A DNA stretch of 64,000 nt, taken from assembly GCA_010093685.1 (NCBI GenBank), contig MU006245.1, forward strand, positions 454,409-518,408. The letters are read 5' to 3'. Below are positions 34,018 through 45,540 of this stretch, piece by piece. Both the position numbers and the translations under genes were made by a program. The notes beneath the pieces are model-generated. The model was given only the letters and a program-made list of their open reading frames with translations, was not told the origin of the DNA and did no database searches. Numbering within the stretch: position 1 is the first letter of the stretch; every line of letters begins with the position of its first letter. The stretch is from Ophiobolus disseminans. Lineage: Eukaryota; Ascomycota; Dothideomycetes; Pleosporales; Phaeosphaeriaceae.

Positions 34018-35982
34018 TCAGTAGATCTGGATAATGCGAGTCTGCTGCTTAAAATCGGAAGGCAGTTTTGGCCAACGTCTCTTATGCATTCCGCTCCTCC
34101 AGTAGTCTAGCTCCTGAGCGGCCCAGAGGTAACATGTGCCTACAATGCGAAAGCTTGATTCATCGACAGCTCGAAGCAGGAGTGGCTGATGTACGCCATC
34201 TATGGCATATATGTGATCACCAGCAATGAAGTCGCTGTCCGAGAAGCCTAAGCTACAATGTGTGCGGAACATGGTGACATACTGCACAAGATCTTTGAGA
34301 TTCGCCTCCGGCTCAAGGTTTCTCCTACGACGCACATCGTGGCAATAATCTTCGAACCCTCTAATGAAGCCGTCATAATTCTGGTGATCGAATAGGATGT
34401 TTTCATAGTCAACCCCTCTCGGCAGTGAATAGCCATGCGGTGAGGTCAAATGGTGCAGGTCGCTCCATGCGCAAAATTGAGTGAAATCTTCCAGATCATC
34501 AGCAAATAATGCGTTCGTGCCCAGTGCTCGAGGAGATCCATTAGGAACCGCTTCTGAAACTATGTCAAGAAGATGGGCGCGGACTTCGAACCGAGGCAAA
34601 ATTTGCCCCTCAGGTCCTTGACACAGTACTCTTCTGATTAGAGATTGGGCTTCAGAACGGGGATAGTATGCGTGCTGTGCCTCTCCAAGAGCGCCCAATA
34701 GTCCGTTCAGAAACACGTATGGGATCCAAGGATGGATATCGCGTTGCTGAAGCATGGTAGAACTGACCACTTTTTGGATGATCGATTGCTGGCACTGATT
34801 TTCGAATAGTGGGATGAACCACCTTCGTTGTCGTATATTTTCGAGCAGCTGTACGAAGGATCGGTTTCCTCGAAGAAATAGCTTGAAATCTTCCATGCCA
34901 AATGCGCACGCCGTCGGGCAATCGGCATGCTTGGGTAATCTCGCGAAAGATAGAATACGTAGATCTCTACACTCCACTATACACGCCATGATCGCGTTGT
35001 CAATAACACAATCATAGTCAAGTGAGTAGTCCACGGGTACCATGTCTCTGATGCGAGGCTCGAGGAGGTTTGCGATAGCGAATATTTTGTCCCGTTCATC
35101 AGATGCTGAGGCTTGCATCGACATTGCTAAGCATTCTATGAAACTGTTTGTCCCTTGAAGCCCCGAGTTCGGATGCAACCATGGAGGGAGGTGAATGTTG
35201 TGACGCTCGCACGTCTGCGCAAGACTTCCAAAGAGGCAACCTTCCAGGACTGCAGACGCATTGTTGACCCGCAAAACAACAGCTTTGGCGAGAACGACTT
35301 CTTGTATAACCCAGACTCTAGTGAAGTAGCGTCTAGAAAGGAGTTCGGCCGTTTGTGTAATTGCCTCCCCTGAAGACCCCTCGCCCCGTAGCCGGCGTAT
35401 ACAAGCGGAGTAGTCGCGTCCTGGATCTTGTATGCAAATCTGGACCTTGGTCGCCAATCGATATATCTGATCCATGAGACCAACTTGATGATTCCGTTCC
35501 AAAATGCTTGACTGATTGATGCAGATGGAGTCCACCCACAAAATTCGAGGATCAACAGGTAATTTTAAGCATCGCAATGCAGCTTCGCAATTTTCTGTGA
35601 TTGGGATGACACCATCCTGGCAATGAACCCGGCCAGACTTGCTGTCGTCACCGTCTTCCGTAGCCCAGGTGTAAGAGAGAGCCTCATATGCAGGGGCGTT
35701 GTTCAGAGGTACGGTGACGATCGTACAGTGAATAGGGTCTTGAGGTTTTCCAGGAAGTAGTATGGCGAGGCGTATTTGTTGCTCGCTTCCGAGATGTAGA
35801 CCGCTATAGTTGTGGCTCAAGCTGCTATCTGCAGCCTGTTTTGCCGTTGGTGTGCAAAACTGTGTGGTGCGAGATTGGTACCAGGTCTCGCCACATGACA
35901 AGCAGGACCGTAAACTGTCATATTCGTGTACGTCCTTGTGAGTGCAAAGAGGGGAAGACATGCTCCTGCTTGCTACGCGCAT
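34018..35982 (-). CDS. HET-domain protein, 654 aa, intact
   Basis: Single-exon heterokaryon-incompatibility protein. N-terminal segment with a CLSC pair, then IRLAILLPGKPQDPIHCTIV, the HET start YEALSYTWATEDGDD, ILWVDSICINQSSILERNHQ, LMDQIYRLATKVQICI, RYFTRVWVIQEVVLAKAVVL and ASDERDKIFAIANLLEP, followed by VDYSLDYDCV. The C-terminal part ends GDHIYAIDGVHQPLLLRAV, LWAAQELDYWRSG and IIQIY, with the common shape of this HET branch. HET domains trigger cell death when over-activated in non-self recognition; the trigger for this one is unknown. Alternative starts MSSPLC (35964) or MRVASR (35982) are equally possible. No defects were seen. Confidence 0.93.
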   Translation of the reverse strand: MRVASRSMSSPLCTHKDVHEYDSLRSCLSCGETWYQSRTTQFCTPTAKQAADSSLSHNYSGLHLGSEQQIRLAILLPGKPQDPIHCTIVTVPLNNAPAYEALSYTWATEDGDDSKSGRVHCQDGVIPITENCEAALRCLKLPVDPRILWVDSICINQSSILERNHQVGLMDQIYRLATKVQICIQDPGRDYSACIRRLRGEGSSGEAITQTAELLSRRYFTRVWVIQEVVLAKAVVLRVNNASAVLEGCLFGSLAQTCERHNIHLPPWLHPNSGLQGTNSFIECLAMSMQASASDERDKIFAIANLLEPRIRDMVPVDYSLDYDCVIDNAIMACIVECRDLRILSFARLPKHADCPTACAFGMEDFKLFLRGNRSFVQLLENIRQRRWFIPLFENQCQQSIIQKVVSSTMLQQRDIHPWIPYVFLNGLLGALGEAQHAYYPRSEAQSLIRRVLCQGPEGQILPRFEVRAHLLDIVSEAVPNGSPRALGTNALFADDLEDFTQFCAWSDLHHLTSPHGYSLPRGVDYENILFDHQNYDGFIRGFEDYCHDVRRRRNLEPEANLKDLVQYVTMFRTHCSLGFSDSDFIAGDHIYAIDGVHQPLLLRAVDESSFRIVGTCYLWAAQELDYWRSGMHKRRWPKLPSDFKQQTRIIQIY

Positions 35983-37072
35983 ACTCGTTCTGATGACGTA
36001 GTGCTTGAATCATGATTTGCAGCAGTTTTGATCGGCATCCTTATCTAGTGTGACCTAGTGGAAGGTAATGTACTGAATTGATGGTGATTGTGAGGTATGT
36101 CGAGGTAGTGGACGATAGACCGGCACGCAAGTGGGCGGCTGGTGTGTCTAGTAGGCTGATCGCAGCTTTAGCTCTCTAGTCAGCACGAGGCTTCTACTTT
36201 GCGTCGTCCAACCCAGCTGTCCAGATCATGTAATCGAGAACGACATTGACAAGTTCTCATATTGAGCAGAAGACCTCAGGCGTGTTGAGTTCGGGGCCGG
36301 TTACGGTGCACGAGCCTAGCGCTTGCCCCCGCACTTGCATGATTGTTGACAGGTAGCGTGTCTCACGCGCGTCCTGCCGACCCATGACACTTCATTCATC
36401 CCGCTGCGGGATACTGCCTCTTATAGCACACAACGAACGGCTGGTGAACATGCAAAGAGGAATCAGCTGCAAGCCATGGCTAAGCTCTTTCCTTATTCAA
36501 TCATTCTGCTTAGATCATCGTATGCAGCCAGTCAGACGTGCACCCTTCCGCGGTACACCTTGAATATTCACCCCCATACGTCGTGTGAAGATAAATGTCA
36601 GCCTTGAACGATTTAAGTTAATGGGTCATGGCAGCAGACAGCGAATGAGAACTCTTCGATACTTCATCGACATCCCTGCAACTTTCTGTCGGATATGTCA
36701 ACTTACAGTATTCGGGCTGAGTAATCCACTAGTCGACCGTTTTTCATTTACACGGCGCCAAACAGGTCTTTGTGTGACCCTCAAGACAACTTGGTCCCAA
36801 GGCTGTATCATTGTGTATCGCACAGATCACCAATCATGCACACAGTTAGTATCGGGCCCTGTAGACAACGTCCAATGTATAGCCATGCTTTACGAAACCC
36901 CTCACTTGCCACCTGCAGAACGCAAAGTTGAGCAGCCATGTTGATATCGTACGGCATATCCTGACTATTGACGGGACTATTTAAGAGAAGGAATGTACAG
37001 CATTCGATGCTTTGTTGTTTCCAGCCTTGTCAAACAGTCACTGTACAGCTCAAGACGAAAACTTCTGCGTCC
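35983..37072. other. Intergenic region between divergent HET and P450 genes
   Basis: 1.1 kb with no recognised gene. One frame of 119 codons at 36585-36944 (plus) has no family features. Confidence 0.55.
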
Positions 37073-39037
37073 ATGGCAGTGCCATTCTCAGTCAATCTTA
37101 CCTTTCTCTTCTTTATCCTTGTAGTCTACCTTGTCGGCCGCTTCTACCGCTCCCGTAAAAATGTCCTCCAGCTCCCTCCTGGTCCAAAAGGCTTGCCACT
37201 CCTTGGGAACATCAACGACCTCCCCAAAGATAAGGTCCCCGAATGGCAACATTGGCTTGCACACAAAGACAAATACGGTCCTATAAGCTCCCTCACCGTA
37301 CTAGGCAACACCTTCGTCGTCCTCAATTCCGCTGACGCAGCTCTCGAGCTGCTCAAAGACCGAGCTGCGATACATTCTGGGCGCCCCATCCTGCAATTCG
37401 GCGGCGCGATGTTAGGTTGGGACAACACGATAGGGTTGCAACAGCCGAGCGCCATTTTCAAACAACACCGCAGAAACATTGCCAAGATCGCGAGCTCGGC
37501 TGCATCGACGAGGGTGTTTGATCGCATACAGGAGGAAGAAGCGGCGCATTTCCTGCTCAACCTCCTGGAGTCGCCGGATGAGCTCTTCGATCACATCCGC
37601 AGAGAAGCTGCCGCCGTGGTAGCGCGGGTAATTTACGGCTACATACCCAAAGCGCACGGCACGGATCCACTGATAGAGTTGGTGACCAAGGTGATGGAGG
37701 AGTTCGGAGATGCTGGCGTCCCAGGGAAGTGGATGGTTGACGTGCTGCCATTTTGTAAGGGACATCCTGTCTTGATTCGCATGGTTTTCATGCCATGGAA
37801 ACTGACGCTGCGGGACAGTGCGATATTTGCCTGATTGGTGTCCAGGTGCTGGTTTCAAAGCCACAGCACGCGCGATGAAAAGACATGTAGATCTCATGAT
37901 CGAGCTACCCTTGGCGTTTGTCAAGAAGCAGATGCGCGAGAAGAAACACCGAGTTTCGTACCTCTCGCAGGCGATCGAGGGCTCTGGTCTTGGCGACGAG
38001 ACGGAGAACAGTAATCCAGTTTGTCCTGGTCACTCTTCAACATGACTGACCTTGAGTAGTACACAAGAATACCGCAGTCTCGCTCTATGCTGGTGGCGCA
38101 GATACTACCGTAGCCTCGCTCATGTCGTTTTTCCTAGCGATGACGCTCTTCCCAGAGGTCCAGAAGACAGCACAGGAAGAACTCGACCGCGTCATTGGCA
38201 GCGACAGACTTCCTACCAATGCCGACAAAGACAGATTGCCGTATATCGACGCTATAGTCAAGGAGACGCATCGCTGGCAGGTGAGATACCACTGTAGACT
38301 ATGCTCAAGTTGTCTCGCTAACAGTTCGGTAGTAAGTTGATTTAGTTCGTCGTGGATGTAGTCGCTCTAACTTGCCCAGTCCCATCGCACCAATGGGATT
38401 ACCTCACATGAGTAACTCGGAAGACTTCATCAACGGCTACCGCATTCCAAAAGGAACACTACTAATGGCGTAAGCATAACCACCTCCACAAACCTCTTCC
38501 AACTCGTCACCTAATCTTGCGCAGCAACACATGGTGGTTCACCCACGACCCTGCCGTGTACCCTGACCCTATGGTCTTCAAGCCAGAGCGCTACTTCACA
38601 AACGTATGTATTTCTCCCCCCACTCAAACATCGAATCCATCCCCTGCCACAACACCACCCACCATCCACTAAACCATCCCACACAGCCCCCGGCCACCGA
38701 CCCGCGCATCTACACCTTCGGCTACGGCCGCCGCTCCTGCCCTGGCCGACACGTCGCCGACGCCGCGCTCTTCGTAACCATTGCACAAGCGCTGTCCGTC
38801 TTCCGCATCAGTAAAGCGACGCAGAACGGCGTGCCCATCGAGCCCGTTGTAGAATTCGAAGCAGGCGTCGTAAGCCACCCGAAGCCGTACACGTTCGCGA
38901 TTGCGCCGCGTAGCGAGAAGCATGCCGAGTTGATTAGGCGCAGCGAGGAGGTTTATCCAAGGGAAGAGAGTGATGCGGGGTTTTTGGAGGATGTGGGGAG
39001 GGAGAAGGGGCTGTGGATGGGGGAGGGGGGGTGGTAA
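37073..39037 (+). CDS. Cytochrome P450 monooxygenase with a 1-nt frame break at one splice junction
   Basis: Membrane-anchored P450 of the fungal O-methylsterigmatocystin-oxidoreductase-like group. Exons are 37073-37754, 37819-38010, 38060-38280, 38380-38469, 38525-38603 and 38687-39037. Parts seen: anchor NLTFLFFILVVYLVGRFY; proline hinge LPPGPKGLPLLGN; helix I AGGADTTVASL; ExxR in VKETHRW; PERYF; and heme motif FGYGRRSCPGRH. The exon sum is 1615 nt, one too many for an open frame. After THRW the next exon needs phase 2 (the family sequence is RWHPIAPMGLPH), but the GTGAGA donor follows a full CAG codon, so one extra G is present at 38279-38280. This is a pseudogene, a sequencing error or an unusual splice; the rest looks intact. 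Length would be 537 aa. Confidence 0.85.
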
Positions 39038-39286
39038 GGGGGATGTGGAGGGTGGGGAAGGGGAGTGAGATGTCGATGCGAATTTAGTGGAATGGTAAGT
39101 TGTAGTGAGTATGGAGACGTTCAATTTGCTTGAAGTTGATGTATATATATTTGTGATTGACCTTTTCAGCGCTGAAAGAAGAACGCCGGACAATGCACGC
39201 TTGCATGAAAATCAATCATGCATAACAGAATAATAGACAACGAAGAAACGTAAAAAGAAGCAGCGGAACTTGATCAAGTCATCCCT

Positions 39287-40944
39287 TCAACCCAAGAACG
39301 ACTTGACAGCGCCACCAACGTTCTCGAGATCAAGCAAGAAAGTGTCATGCCCAAACAGACTCTTATCCTCGCCCAATTCAATATGCGTAACGTTCTTATT
39401 GCCCGTGCGCTTAAGTGTATTCGCAATTTCGCGCTGCTGCCATGCGGGGAAAAGAATGTCACTTGCAACGCCCATGACTAGCGCCGGGGTATTGGCGAGA
39501 GGCTTGAGACCCGCCACTAAGTCGGCAGGCGGCGCGCTCCCGTCCGCTTCAACGGCTTTTGCGTCGAAATCCGCCGGCTGCTCCTTTTCCTCGTAGGGCT
39601 GATCGGGGAGCGTCAGACTGCACACGTCGCTACTGGTGTCGGTCTCGATTGCGCTGCCGTCGAGATAGGCCTGTAGTTTTCCGCTGTTGGATTTGCGCAC
39701 TTTGTTAATGCGCTCGCGGTGCTCTTGGCCGAGATCGAATAGGTCCATGGCTTTGGAGACGTAGAGGAGACTGTTGGGATCGTACTCTAGACACCACTTT
39801 TCTCCTGCATGGTCGAGGTATGTTTCGATGAGGAAATCTGGGCAGAGGGCTGGTGGCCGTGATGGGTCTGCACGTCTTCGGCCGAATCGCATCTCCCACT
39901 CTGGTCCACTGCGGTATGTGACGGTCGCAATTTCGCGAGCTAACTTCATGCCGCCATGTGGGGGCACGCCGTCGTAGTAGAAACCTCGCGCCCAGTTCGG
40001 GTCCATCATGAGCACTGTGAATATTGTTAGTCAACGCGCTGGGCGAGTGCAGGAATGGGCAGCCTACCTTGCCGCTGGGTATGCCTCATAGCAATGCTGT
40101 ACGGGTGGCTGCGCGCACAGCCGCTGATACTGACGATGCGCCCCACACGCTCTGGAAACAACGTGCCAGACGCTAGACTCTGCATACCGCCCATACTTGA
40201 GCCTACGCTGGCATACAGCTTCTGAATGCTCAGGTGGTCCAACAGGCGGAATTGCGCGCGCACCATGTCCTCCATGGTCAAGATGGGGAACCTTGTCGCG
40301 TATCGCTCGCCATTTGCCGGGTCGATCGAAGAAGGCCCGGTCGAGCCATAGCACCCACCTACAACATTCGTGCAGATGACGAAGTACTTGTCGGTATCGA
40401 GAGGCCTCCCAGGGCCAATGAACTTCTCCCACCACCCAGGTTTTGTATTTGTTTCCGTGCTGTGCGCATGACTCGATGCCGACAACCCAGTGTGTAGCAA
40501 AATCGCATTGCTCTTGTCCTGATTCAAGCTGCCCCACGCCTCGTACGCTATATTGAACTCTGGAAGTATGCCTCCCCAGTCAAGCAATATAGGCTGCCGT
40601 GAGTGGAAGTTGAGAGTGTGACCGGACGTATACGATGGCTCAGGTCCCGCAAGAGACCTTTTGGAGAGGGAGGCGGAGCGGGACTCGTGCGCATCGAGGC
40701 ATGGGAAGGACAGGGCGGGGTTGGTGGACTCGATTTCTACTTCTTGCACGGCAGCCGCGTGCTGTGCTTTCCGCGGGGTCTGCTGGTGTATTCTCCTGGT
40801 GGCTTGGTTTGACTGCTGTCTGGCGGAAATTATGGAAAGCTGCCTCGGCTTCGGTGCGCAACATGGTACGCTTGCTGGTCGGGCATTTCGTGCAATGCCA
40901 AGAAGCCTACGGGGGACGCTCATGGCTGCGGGGAGCTCTGGCAA
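39287..40944 (-). CDS. cysA: Mitochondrial serine O-acyltransferase (CysA/Cys2 type, MetX family)
   Basis: Alpha/beta-hydrolase acyltransferase of the homoserine acetyltransferase family. Exons are 40944-40068 and 40014-39287 (intron 53 bp); 534 aa from the first ATG, 527 from the second (40923). The second gives MSVPRRLLGIARNARPAS, a convincing mitochondrial presequence. Conserved core: LDWGGILPEFNIAYEAWGSL, HTGLSASSHA, NVVGGCYGSTGPSSIDP, nucleophile elbow VGSSMGGMQSLA, Asp in GVASDILFP and His in SLFGHDTFLLD. The Tyr-Gly-Ser form of the GGCYGSTGPSS box and the presequence fit the fungal serine O-acyltransferases that feed cysteine synthesis, rather than cytosolic homoserine acetyltransferase (MET2). 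That choice is an inference; the family is certain. Confidence 0.88.
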
Positions 40945-42258
40945 CCTCAGTCGTGCCGAGGTGAAGGTTGATAAGAGTGGAGAGTCTGAGTAGAGAACCC
41001 ATTGCGACGTTATCCGGCTCGATTAATAACAGCTCTGCTTCACCCAAAAAATGAAGGAAACGCGACCATGGCGGGCCCAATGACGTGCCGAGGAGATTGC
41101 GTGCTCCTCTGTGCGTCAGGCCGAATCGGGCAAGAAGCACGGGCCTGCCACTTCGACCATGGTTCGCACGCATCTCGACGTGAGGTCGAATGCCGAGATG
41201 TGCGGGCGACTTATTGCTCGCTGCTGTCATCGACATAGTCTTTGAACCTAGCTGAAAGAGCTCGCCCTCCCCGACGGGCTACGCGAATCACCAAAGACGC
41301 CATGGACCTCAACGCTTATGTTACACAGTAGTGTCCGAGAATAACAGTTGGGATTGATGCAGGCAGAGTCGAATCTGATTGAGGCCACATCGAATAGTCA
41401 CCGGAACAAGAAACGATGAGCAGCCCGCTTGCACAGACCACAATTACAGGCCATGGCGATGGTCCAGGCCGCGTGTGGTACGGCAAACCTCACAACGACT
41501 TGACTCCACTGCAGGGGTGATGCCATGGACTATCGAAGTGGCTACTCAATCTGTGCCTGGAGCGCTTATGCTGCACTCAAACCCTCCCAGGGCTGAATAT
41601 GCAAGCGGCAGGCTTGTTCAGGCCAGGCTCGTCCATGTGGTGTGGCACACAACTGAGCATGAGACACCTGACCAAGAGGCGGGCGTTTGAGGAGAGGCTA
41701 ATTTTGGCGCGCGCGGCTTCAGGGGACGTGTTGCAGCCGCGAGGGAGAGAAGGACATGGTGCTGGAGCGAAGCCGTTTGTAAGCCAGCGCGACAGAGGTG
41801 CGTCGCATCTGGTGGCAAGCAGATTGACGCAGGGACCGGGCGGATGTGACGAAATGCGTGCGCGGTGAAGCTTGGAAATAGTGTTCATTGAAGGCCTTGG
41901 CGGGCGGACTCTGATGCCAGTTCCTGAGCAGCGTCACCAAGTCTCCGACGCTCACGATCCACTCTGGCTGTGAGGTGTCTCTGCGCGTGATCCCCCCTGT
42001 CTGCCCTCGAATCCGATGCTGGTGCCCCTTGCCATCTAGTTCAAACCTCACGCCTTCTCAGCCTGCCTCGAGGCCCCGAGACGAAACACCACCTCCGGAC
42101 CCTCTCCGCAACCGCGCTCCTGCTGCACCCACCCCTTTGCCTGGCCGGTGCATGTCTCCATTGTGCGCCGTCTTCACCCCGTTTGCCCACTGCACCCGTC
42201 CGATCGCCCCCGTGGTGCGCGCATCATACACGTTGAACGCCCCGGCCCTGAAGTTTGA
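40945..42258. other. Intergenic region upstream of cysA-like and F-box genes
   Basis: 1.3 kb between divergent genes. The segment 41975-42258 is pyrimidine-rich and probably 5' UTR/promoter of the F-box gene. No separate gene was recognised. Confidence 0.5.
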
Positions 42259-44510
42259 ATGAACGGGCAGTCACCGCCAGCCGCCATGGAGCACGACGAC
42301 TACTTCGGCCAGCAGCGCGACGGCCAGCACGCCTCAAACGTCCCGATTGACGACTCCGACACCGACATGGCCGCCTCTGCTACGGCATCGTCCTCGCGCG
42401 CTGCCATGTTCTCCTCCCCGACCGCCCACACCCGCAAGCCCAGCAGGATGTCGCGGTCGGGCGCTCCACGGCCCATAATCACACCCACAAGCCCCCTAAC
42501 GTCGACGTCGACGATACCGCACAACCTCCTCCCGTCGGCCCCTGCATCGCCGCCCACTCCCGCGCCGAGTCCGACGCCTACACAGCGGGTGCCGGACTGG
42601 AGCACGGCCGCCGAGTACGAGGACTCGCACATCAAGAGCATGCGCGCGCGCTTCAGCGACATGAACCGGGCCGAGCGGCTGCGGCTGCTGGGGGAACTGC
42701 TTAATCTGTGCGACAGCCAGGAGTTGAGCTTTGTAGCCGAGTTTGTCAGCCCCCGGTTGAAGAAGGACCCGTTCATGGTCCTTCCCACAGAGCTGTGTCT
42801 GAGGGTACGTACCGTCTCATGTCACATGGCACGTCAGGTGCACGCTAACGCTACCGCCAGATCCTTGAATGCGTAGACGACCCCACCACGCTTTCGCGAG
42901 CCTCCCAGGTCTCGAAAAAGTGGCGCGAACTGGTCAACGACGACGGTGCCTGGAGGCTGCTGTGCCAGAAATACTCCTTCCGCGGACTCACAAGAGAAGA
43001 ACGGAGCGAGGAAGAGGACCCGGGCGACGACATGGAAGACGCCGAGCCGAAGCATTGGTGGTTATCCGGCGACCGCCTGTCGAGACCAGAGGACGTCATA
43101 CCCCGAGATCACCTGGAGGTGGGCTCCGCAAGCACCGGTCTTGAGGGCCTACGCACACAGAGCCTCGACCGCCAGGCCAAGCGCAAGCCGTCGCCGCGGC
43201 GGAACAAGGCCATCACGTACCGGTCGCATTTCAAGCAGCGGTACATGGTCGAGACGGCGTGGCGCAACGGCGGCGTATGCGATGCGCGCCAGATCACACC
43301 CGAACAGGGTGTAGTGACGAGTCTGCATCTGACCAAGAAGTATATTGTTGTCGCCCTCGACAACGCCAAGATTCACGTCTTCGACACTGTTGGTGACCAT
43401 CAGAAGACGCTCCAAGGGCACGTCATGGGCGTGTGGGCCATGGTGCCGTGGGGCGATCTTCTAGTCAGCGGTGGTTGCGACCGCGATGTGCGCGTGTGGA
43501 ATCTTGCCACTGGGTGCGTCACGCCCTCTTACTCTGATGTTCGCTCACTAACAGCAACAGAACCTCCCAGCACACATTACGCGGACATACGTCAACAGTG
43601 CGCTGTCTGAAGATGTCTGACTCGAATACCGCCATTTCCGGCTCGCGCGACACCACGCTCCGAATCTGGGATCTCAAGAAAGGCGTTTGCAAGCACGTCC
43701 TGATAGGGCACCAAGCCAGCGTCAGATGCCTCGAGATTCACGGGGACATTGTGGTATCCGGCAGCTACGACACAACAGCCAAAATCTGGAGCATCTCAGA
43801 GGGCAAGTGCCTGCGCACATTGACCGGACATTTTAGCCAGATCTATGCGATCGCTTTTGATGGAAAGAAAATTGCGACAGGGAGTCTGGATACTAGCGTC
43901 CGGATATGGGATCCGAACGATGGGTGAGTTCATTTGTGTCACTCAACATTTTCACTGGCTGACCCTTACGTGCAGCAAATGCCTGGCCGTGCTACAAGGC
44001 CACACATCCCTTGTAGGGCAACTCCAGATGCGCGAAGATATCCTCGTAACGGGCGGATCAGACGGCTCGGTCCGTGTGTGGAGTCTCGCGAACTACCAGG
44101 CCATTCACAGGTTAGCTGCGCATGACAATAGTGTCACCAGCCTGCAATTCGACAACACCCGGATAGTAAGTGGTGGTAGCGACGGCCGCGTCAAGGTCTG
44201 GGATGTGAAGAATGGTACCCTTGTGCGCGAGCTGAGCAGCCCTGCGGAAGCAGTATGGAGAGTCGTGTTCGAGGAAGAGAAAGCTGTCATCATGGCTAGC
44301 CGAGGCGGTCGGACGGTCATGGAAGTTTGGGACTTCTCACCCCCGGCCGAGGACGACACTTCGCGCGCATCGACCCCAGCTAGCATGCCCGACCATCTCG
44401 ATGTCGGATACGGCCGCCCGCGGTCTGCAATATTACCAGCCACCTCACCACTCGTGCCACATGACGACGGAACTGGAGACGTCACCATGGCTGACGTTAC
44501 CGAAGCGTGA
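42259..44510 (+). CDS. F-box/WD40 protein, Cdc4/Fbw7-like SCF substrate receptor
   Basis: Substrate receptor of an SCF ubiquitin ligase. Exons are 42259-42804, 42861-43513, 43561-43923 and 43976-44510 (introns 56, 47 and 52 bp); the protein is 698 aa. A disordered Ser/Pro/Thr-rich N-terminus (1-110) is followed by a helical segment, LLNLCDSQELSFVAEFVSPRL, then the F-box (LPTELCLRILECVDDPTTLS with the WRELVNDDGAWRLLC end). A linker follows, then seven or eight WD40 repeats from QGVVTSLHLTKKYIVVALDN through LRGHTSTVRCLKMSD, LIGHQASVRCLEIHGD, LTGHFSQIYAIAFDG, LQGHTSLVGQLQMRED and LAAHDNSVTSLQFDN. The blade sequence closely follows fungal Cdc4-like proteins that recognise phosphodegrons. A short acidic/Pro tail ends at 44510. 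Intact. Confidence 0.93.
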
Positions 44511-45237
44511 ACCCCAACAACCTATCGAGTTCAACACACCGATCCTGTACACCAGGAAGATTGAAGCCCGTTTAAACAAGAGTAGGCCGCGAAAGACATC
44601 CACGGGATAGACCACGCCATTACCGACCTACCAAACGCACTCCAGCACCACATCACCTCCGTATCTTCCTCAACACCCCAACACCGCCTCTCCCACCAAA
44701 CATGCCATTTCCAAGCGAGCGAGCACACTCGGCTGTCGTTGACATCACCACCACCACCAAGCATTTGAACCCCCCCAAAACATTGCATATCCCGGCGTTT
44801 TTTGCATTCATAATCCACATCACATATATTGTTAAGCATTTTTGGACTGCGAGTGCGAAACACCATTTTTCGGACTGCGAGTTGCAACACGTTGACAATA
44901 TGTACGACGGATAGGCGGAGGCGATATAGGAATCATTTTTTGACATTTATGATGGGCGATATGATGTGGAGTTTGGGATCTGGGAATGGGGATGGGGATG
45001 GGGATGGGGGTTCGGAAGGGCATCATTGGGTGAGAAGTGTGGGTGTGAATAGACTATTGATATCAGTATACTTTATCATTTACATTACTCCATTTGTAGT
45101 GGACGATGTGATATTGAATTCGAACGTGATTAACCACCTGCAATGTCCGTCACTACAAGCATATACATAAACCCCCTGTTCCCACCCCTGTCCACATCTC
45201 CCGCTCTTTCCAATCTACTCCTCGCCAACACCCCAAA
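44511..45237. other. Intergenic region with a G-quadruplex-type repeat
   Basis: 3' flank of the F-box gene. It contains the G-rich run at 44988-45010 and otherwise no recognised gene. Confidence 0.55.
44988..45010 (+). repeat. (GGGGAT)n run with four G-tracts
   Basis: Four tracts of at least four G separated by AT, a textbook intramolecular G-quadruplex pattern, in the spacer between the F-box gene and the small Cys-rich ORF. Confidence 0.85.
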
Positions 45238-45486
45238 ATGTGCATCAACATCCGCAAACAATGCCTCGACTGCTCGAAAATGTTCTACGTCGTTAACCCC
45301 TATCACTACGCCTCGCGCACGTCGTGCTGTGATAATGCTATTACGTCTGCTACAGTTGGACACTGCGTGTGTAGCGAGTGCCAGGCGCGGCGTGATAATC
45401 GCTATGATGGGCGCGGAGAGGGGGGCACAATTGATTGGGAGTGGAATGTTGAGGAGGTGGATGGGGGACGGAGTGCGAGGGGGTAG
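45238..45486 (+). CDS. Small Cys-rich protein, 82 aa, unknown function
   Basis: Single-exon ORF starting MCINIRKQCLDCSKMFYVVN with the cysteines arranged CxxC, CC and CxCxxC, followed by an acidic/Gly-rich tail. The spacing suggests one or two small metal-binding knuckles. There is no signal peptide, so it is not a typical secreted effector. It starts after a pyrimidine-rich leader ending in aaaATG, a plausible fungal start context. No family was recognised. It lies convergent to POP3, 54 bp apart. It could be a chance ORF, but the cysteine pattern argues for a real gene. Confidence 0.5.
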   Translation: MCINIRKQCLDCSKMFYVVNPYHYASRTSCCDNAITSATVGHCVCSECQARRDNRYDGRGEGGTIDWEWNVEEVDGGRSARG

Positions 45487-45540
45487 AGGGATGTGTAGTT
45501 TTGGGGATACATTAAAATCGAAATATTATCGCAATGACGT

